Below are positions 5,644-8,273 of a stretch of DNA of 8,273 nt, in pieces. How positions within the stretch are numbered: position 1 is the first letter of the stretch; each line of letters starts with the position of its first letter. The notes under the pieces are model-generated. The model was not told where the DNA came from. It was given only the letters and a program-made list of their open reading frames with translations, and searched no databases. Position numbers and translations under genes: made by a program. The DNA is taken from assembly GCA_900557175.1 (NCBI GenBank), contig USSL01000066.1, positions 1 through 8,273 on the forward strand, given 5' to 3'. Source of the stretch: an uncultured Eubacteriales bacterium. GTDB lineage: Bacteria; Bacillota; Clostridia; Lachnospirales; Lachnospiraceae.

Positions 5644-5757
5644 GTTTCTTCTCTCATCCAGACTATACTGTCGGTTTTGGAATCTCACCAAATCAGCTGC
5701 TTATCGCAGGTCGCGGACTATACCGCCGGTAGGGAATTGCACCCTGCCCCGAAGAAC
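5644..5757 (-). ncRNA. FMN riboswitch (RFN element) aptamer
   Basis: On the minus strand the conserved RFN blocks appear in order: TTCGGGGCAGGGTG near 5753-5740, AATTCCCTACCGGCGGTATAG at about 5737-5717, then AGTCCGCGACC, GATTTGGTGAGATTCC and AAACCGACAGTATAGTC, ending with TGGATGAGAGAAG near 5651. Helix P1 is closed by GTTCTTC (5757-5751) with GAAGAAAC (5651-5644). This matches the established FMN-binding riboswitch almost base for base, including the multibranched core, so ligand binding should be intact. It controls ribU through the downstream terminator. The aptamer begins about 15 nt after the predicted transcription start. Confidence 0.97.
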
Positions 5758-5778
5758 CTCTCTTTAATTACATATACT

Positions 5779-5807
5779 ATTATAAATGTTATGTCAGAAT
5801 CATGCAA
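5779..5807 (-). promoter_or_regulatory. promoter for the FMN riboswitch and ribU
   Basis: TTGCAT (5807-5802), a 17-nt spacer and a perfect TATAAT (5784-5779) place a start near 5772, about 15 nt before helix P1 of the riboswitch. The -35 begins only about 25 bases after the stop codon of the surface protein gene, and no hairpin terminator lies between them. Confidence 0.8.
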
Positions 5808-5831
5808 TAGTTTTTTTATGAAAAGCCGATT

Positions 5832-8273
5832 TTATCTGACTCTTTTTACTTTTTTGCGTAAGATTAACGCGCCGACCATAAGGCCTGATACAATCATTGC
5901 GCCTGCTGCAACGGCAATCGGTGCATTATCGCCGGTCTTCACCGGTTTCATAGACGGTTTGCCTGTGCTGCCGCCATTGCCATTATTGCCGCTGTTTGAC
6001 TTACCGGAAGTCTTTACTGTAATTTCTGCAGCGTCAGAGTAATTTCCGGCTTTATCATAAGCTTTGACAACAACCTTGTATTCTGTGCCTGCCAAAAGAT
6101 TATTGATATATGCGCCTGTCTCTTTGAGCTTACCGACACTTTCGCCGTTAATGAAAATCTCATAGCCTTCAACACCAACATTATCTTCTGATTTTGTCCA
6201 TGTTAATTTGAATGAATTTTCTGTCACGTCAGAAGCTTTTAAATCCGAAGGTTTTGTCGGTGCCTGCTTGTCTTCTTCACTGCCGGATTCAGACTGTGAT
6301 TCAGACTCGCTACCTGACTGAGACTCACTCTCGGATTCACTCTGGGACTCTGATTCAGACTGTGATTCAGATTCACTTTCAGATTCAGACTGTGATTCGG
6401 ACTCACTTTCAGATTCAGACTGTGATTCAGATTCAGATTCACTCTCAGACTCTGATTCATCTACTTTTTCTACAGTAATTGTTGCCTTTGTATTTAAGCC
6501 TGCAGCATTTGTTGCTGTAATAACAGCTGTACCTTCCTTAAGGCCTGTTGCTACGCCGTTTTCATCAACCACAACAACATTTTCATCAGAAGATGTCCAT
6601 ACAACACCTTTCACAGTTGTACCGGCATCACCTTTAAGTTCAAGCGCTGTCGGCTCACCAAGCTTAATTGTTGTATCTTCAAGCGTTGCGTTTACAACAA
6701 CTTTTAACACTTTAATCGGTTCAACTTCTGAGATTGCCGCAAAACCGCCCTGTCCGACTTCAACAGAAATTTCAATATATCTTGCAGCTGCCGGTGCATC
6801 TGCAAATACATCGATCCATGCGCCGCCGGCCTGATCTGTTTCAGGAACTGCAATATGCCCGCCTGATGCCACAACTGTCTTGCCGTCCTCTCCGAGAAGT
6901 CTGTAGCTGAATTGTTTTACAATACCATTGTTTGCGCTCGGACGCTGCTGGAATTTAAAGCCGCCGATTTCCATCGCCTTGCCTAAATCTACTGTAAGCA
7001 CTGCCGGATTCTTTTCGCTGACTTCAAATTTGCCAGGAGTATACTGTGAATGCCAGAATGTAGCGCTGTCGCCATCCGTTGTATTGGCTGCGCCGCCAGG
7101 TTCACCTGCTGTTTCCTCTGTATTTGCCGAAGCGTTGATATCTGGATATTCTTCTCTAGGAATATCGTCCACAATTCTGTCAAGGACAGTCATATTAAAG
7201 ACTTTGTCACCGTCAGGAAGTTTTGCTGTAATAACAGCTGTGCCTGCGCCGACTGCCTTAATCTTCATATTTTCTTTGTCAACAGTAACAACAGCTTCGT
7301 TGTCGCTTGTAATCTCAACATTATCAAGATTTGCGCCGACAATCTGCGCTGCCTCACCGAGATAAAGTTTTGTCTTTTCAAGCATAATCGCAACAGCATC
7401 CTTATCTTCTGTAATCTTAAGATTATCTAAGATAAAGTCTGTCTGTCCCATAGAACCTTTGCCTGCTTTTGAACCGTTCTCATAAAGACCGATCCATGTC
7501 TGTCCGCTAGGACTTCCGATGACCTGAAGTGTTGCATGCTGAGTCGTATGTGCCTGAGCAAGCATCTGATCGTCCGTCGGCTTATAGTAATTTGTACCTT
7601 CACCAATCACAAGCGCGTAAGCTTTATCAGGACCGGACTGATAATCAAACTCAACATTATAAACCTTTCCAGGCTCAAATCTGAAGTTCTGAGGCAGTGT
7701 CTGGTAAATAATACCTGTGTTTGCACCGTGATGCTTTAATGACCACTCACCGTCGATTACATCATCGATCACACGGTTATTCCAGCCTTTTTGTGTATAA
7801 GGTGCGTTCTTCTGTGAAAGATGCGTTACAGGGTCAGAAACGCCCTGGGCTGAGCCAAGTACAAATGGATAAAGTCCCTGTACAACTGTCTCAAAATCCT
7901 GCTCGAAACTGCCGTCTTCCTTGAAGTTATCCAGTGCTTTTTCAACAATGCGGATATCATCAATATAAGCTGCACCGCTGCCTTTTGCACGTTTTACAGT
8001 CAATGTTGCCGCATCAGATGCCGCTGTAAAGGATACCTGCATGCGCTGCATCTGTGAGCTGTGCTCATTATCGCACTGTACATAGTTATTTGCGATGGAC
8101 TTAATTGTGTAATTCGATACTGTCTCGCTGCCTGTATCAACAATAATTTCTGTCTTTGCATCACTTTCGTTTGCTACATAAAATTCAGCCACATATTCTG
8201 TGCCTGCCTTTAAGCCTGAAATCTTTGTAGAAACAGCAACATCTTTTGTATTGTCTCTGATGACAAGTCTCTG
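5832..8273 (-). CDS. cell-wall-anchored glycosidase, probably GH101 endo-alpha-N-acetylgalactosaminidase (C-terminal part)
   Basis: The reading frame is open to the window edge, so only the last 813 residues are seen; a GTG at 8192 is internal, not the start. Counting from the edge, residues 1-112 and 120-289 are two jelly-roll carbohydrate-binding modules; the second has VSDPVTHLSQKNAPYTQKGW, DVIDGEWSLK and YQTLPQNFRFEPGKVY, wording I associate with the C-terminal modules of GH101 enzymes that release Gal-beta-1,3-GalNAc from mucin O-glycans. Then follow a Big-type domain (293-365), a CBM32/F5-8C domain with DGDSATFWHSQYT (373-522), a second Big domain (524-605), a Ser-Glu/Gln stalk (606-667), an FnIII domain (670-756), a Gly/Asn/Ser linker, a sortase-like KPVKTGD (776-782), a hydrophobic helix (784-805) and the tail RKKVKRVR. 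The catalytic domain is outside the window, so enzymatic identity is inferred; surface anchoring and modular architecture are directly visible. Confidence 0.85.
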   Translation of the reverse strand, partial: QRLVIRDNTKDVAVSTKISGLKAGTEYVAEFYVANESDAKTEIIVDTGSETVSNYTIKSIANNYVQCDNEHSSQMQRMQVSFTAASDAATLTVKRAKGSGAAYIDDIRIVEKALDNFKEDGSFEQDFETVVQGLYPFVLGSAQGVSDPVTHLSQKNAPYTQKGWNNRVIDDVIDGEWSLKHHGANTGIIYQTLPQNFRFEPGKVYNVEFDYQSGPDKAYALVIGEGTNYYKPTDDQMLAQAHTTQHATLQVIGSPSGQTWIGLYENGSKAGKGSMGQTDFILDNLKITEDKDAVAIMLEKTKLYLGEAAQIVGANLDNVEITSDNEAVVTVDKENMKIKAVGAGTAVITAKLPDGDKVFNMTVLDRIVDDIPREEYPDINASANTEETAGEPGGAANTTDGDSATFWHSQYTPGKFEVSEKNPAVLTVDLGKAMEIGGFKFQQRPSANNGIVKQFSYRLLGEDGKTVVASGGHIAVPETDQAGGAWIDVFADAPAAARYIEISVEVGQGGFAAISEVEPIKVLKVVVNATLEDTTIKLGEPTALELKGDAGTTVKGVVWTSSDENVVVVDENGVATGLKEGTAVITATNAAGLNTKATITVEKVDESESESESESESQSESESESESQSESESESESQSESESQSESESESQSGSESESQSESGSEEDKQAPTKPSDLKASDVTENSFKLTWTKSEDNVGVEGYEIFINGESVGKLKETGAYINNLLAGTEYKVVVKAYDKAGNYSDAAEITVKTSGKSNSGNNGNGGSTGKPSMKPVKTGDNAPIAVAAGAMIVSGLMVGALILRKKVKRVR
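6273..6458 (-). repeat. Ser-Glu-rich stalk encoded by tandem repeats
   Basis: Sixty-two codons encode almost only Ser and Glu, with Gln replacing Glu at intervals and a few Gly near the end. Within it, plus-strand 6352-6381, 6382-6411 and 6412-6441 are three near-identical 30-bp units beginning GATTCAGACTGTGATTC, each encoding a ten-residue SE/QS block. The tract gives an extended acidic spacer between the second Big domain and FnIII. The unit length is a multiple of three, so copy-number changes keep frame. Confidence 0.9.

Noticed and set aside
5797..5843. GTCAGA/TCTGAC inverted repeat at the end of the surface protein gene as a terminator
   Set aside because: The arms are six bases around a loop of about 30 bases and no T tract follows on the minus strand.
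6285..6462. CRISPR-like repeat array
   Set aside because: The repeats are contiguous, low-complexity and coding, with no unique spacers and no cas genes nearby.
6212..6478. Repetitive open frames on both strands across the Ser-Glu tract
   Set aside because: They are out-of-frame readings of the simple-sequence repeat; the Ser-Glu frame is continuous with flanking domains.
8190..8192. GTG at 8192 as start of the surface protein
   Set aside because: The frame continues upstream for 27 more sense codons to the window edge, inside a continuing beta-rich module (SGLKAGTEYVAEFYV), with no signal peptide.

Overview
The window looks like a piece of a Firmicutes (Clostridia) chromosome, most likely a gut Lachnospiraceae. 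The evidence is the gene order tsaE-tsaB-rimI with rnz and tsaD close by, an RNase Z of the 'MLDVCLLGTGG...' clostridial type, an FMN riboswitch controlling an ECF riboflavin transporter, and a sortase-anchored GH101-type mucin glycosidase with a Ser-Glu stalk. The genus assignment is inference. All genes are on the minus strand, so the biological order runs from position 8273 down to position 1.

Region 1 (8273-5832) holds the C-terminal 813 residues of a large cell-wall-anchored protein whose start lies beyond the window. It carries the galactose-binding-like modules typical of the C-terminal part of endo-alpha-N-acetylgalactosaminidases (GH101), a Big-type domain, a CBM32/F5-8C domain, a second Big domain, a Ser-Glu(-Gln) stalk encoded by tandem repeats, an FnIII domain and a sortase-type tail. 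Its catalytic domain is not in view.

Region 2 (5807-4694) is a self-contained riboflavin-uptake unit: a strong promoter, a nearly canonical FMN (RFN) riboswitch, a Rho-independent terminator whose 5' arm can pair with the aptamer, a roughly 130-nt A/T-rich leader, and ribU, the substrate-binding S component of an ECF transporter.

Region 3 (4620-2261) begins with a second strong promoter and contains a membrane protein with a YcxB-like domain, then tsaE, tsaB and rimI in very tight or overlapping arrangement. A weak terminator-like hairpin sits at the end of rimI, and a perfect -10 box with an adjacent palindrome follows it. Region 4 (2189-1) then runs through a small six-cysteine protein, rnz and tsaD (3' end cut by the window).

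Functionally, regions 3 and 4 form a tRNA-maturation neighbourhood. TsaE, TsaB and TsaD supply three of the four enzymes for N6-threonylcarbamoyladenosine at A37 (TsaC/Sua5 is not here), RNase Z trims tRNA 3' ends, and RimI is the acetyltransferase habitually encoded beside tsaB. The most interesting unexplained items are the small cysteine-rich protein inside this cluster, the YcxB-like membrane protein at its head, the tandem palindromes between ribU and that gene, and a second inverted repeat abutting the ribU ribosome binding site. I found no plus-strand genes, tRNAs, insertion sequences or CRISPR arrays, and nothing that clearly amounts to a new system.
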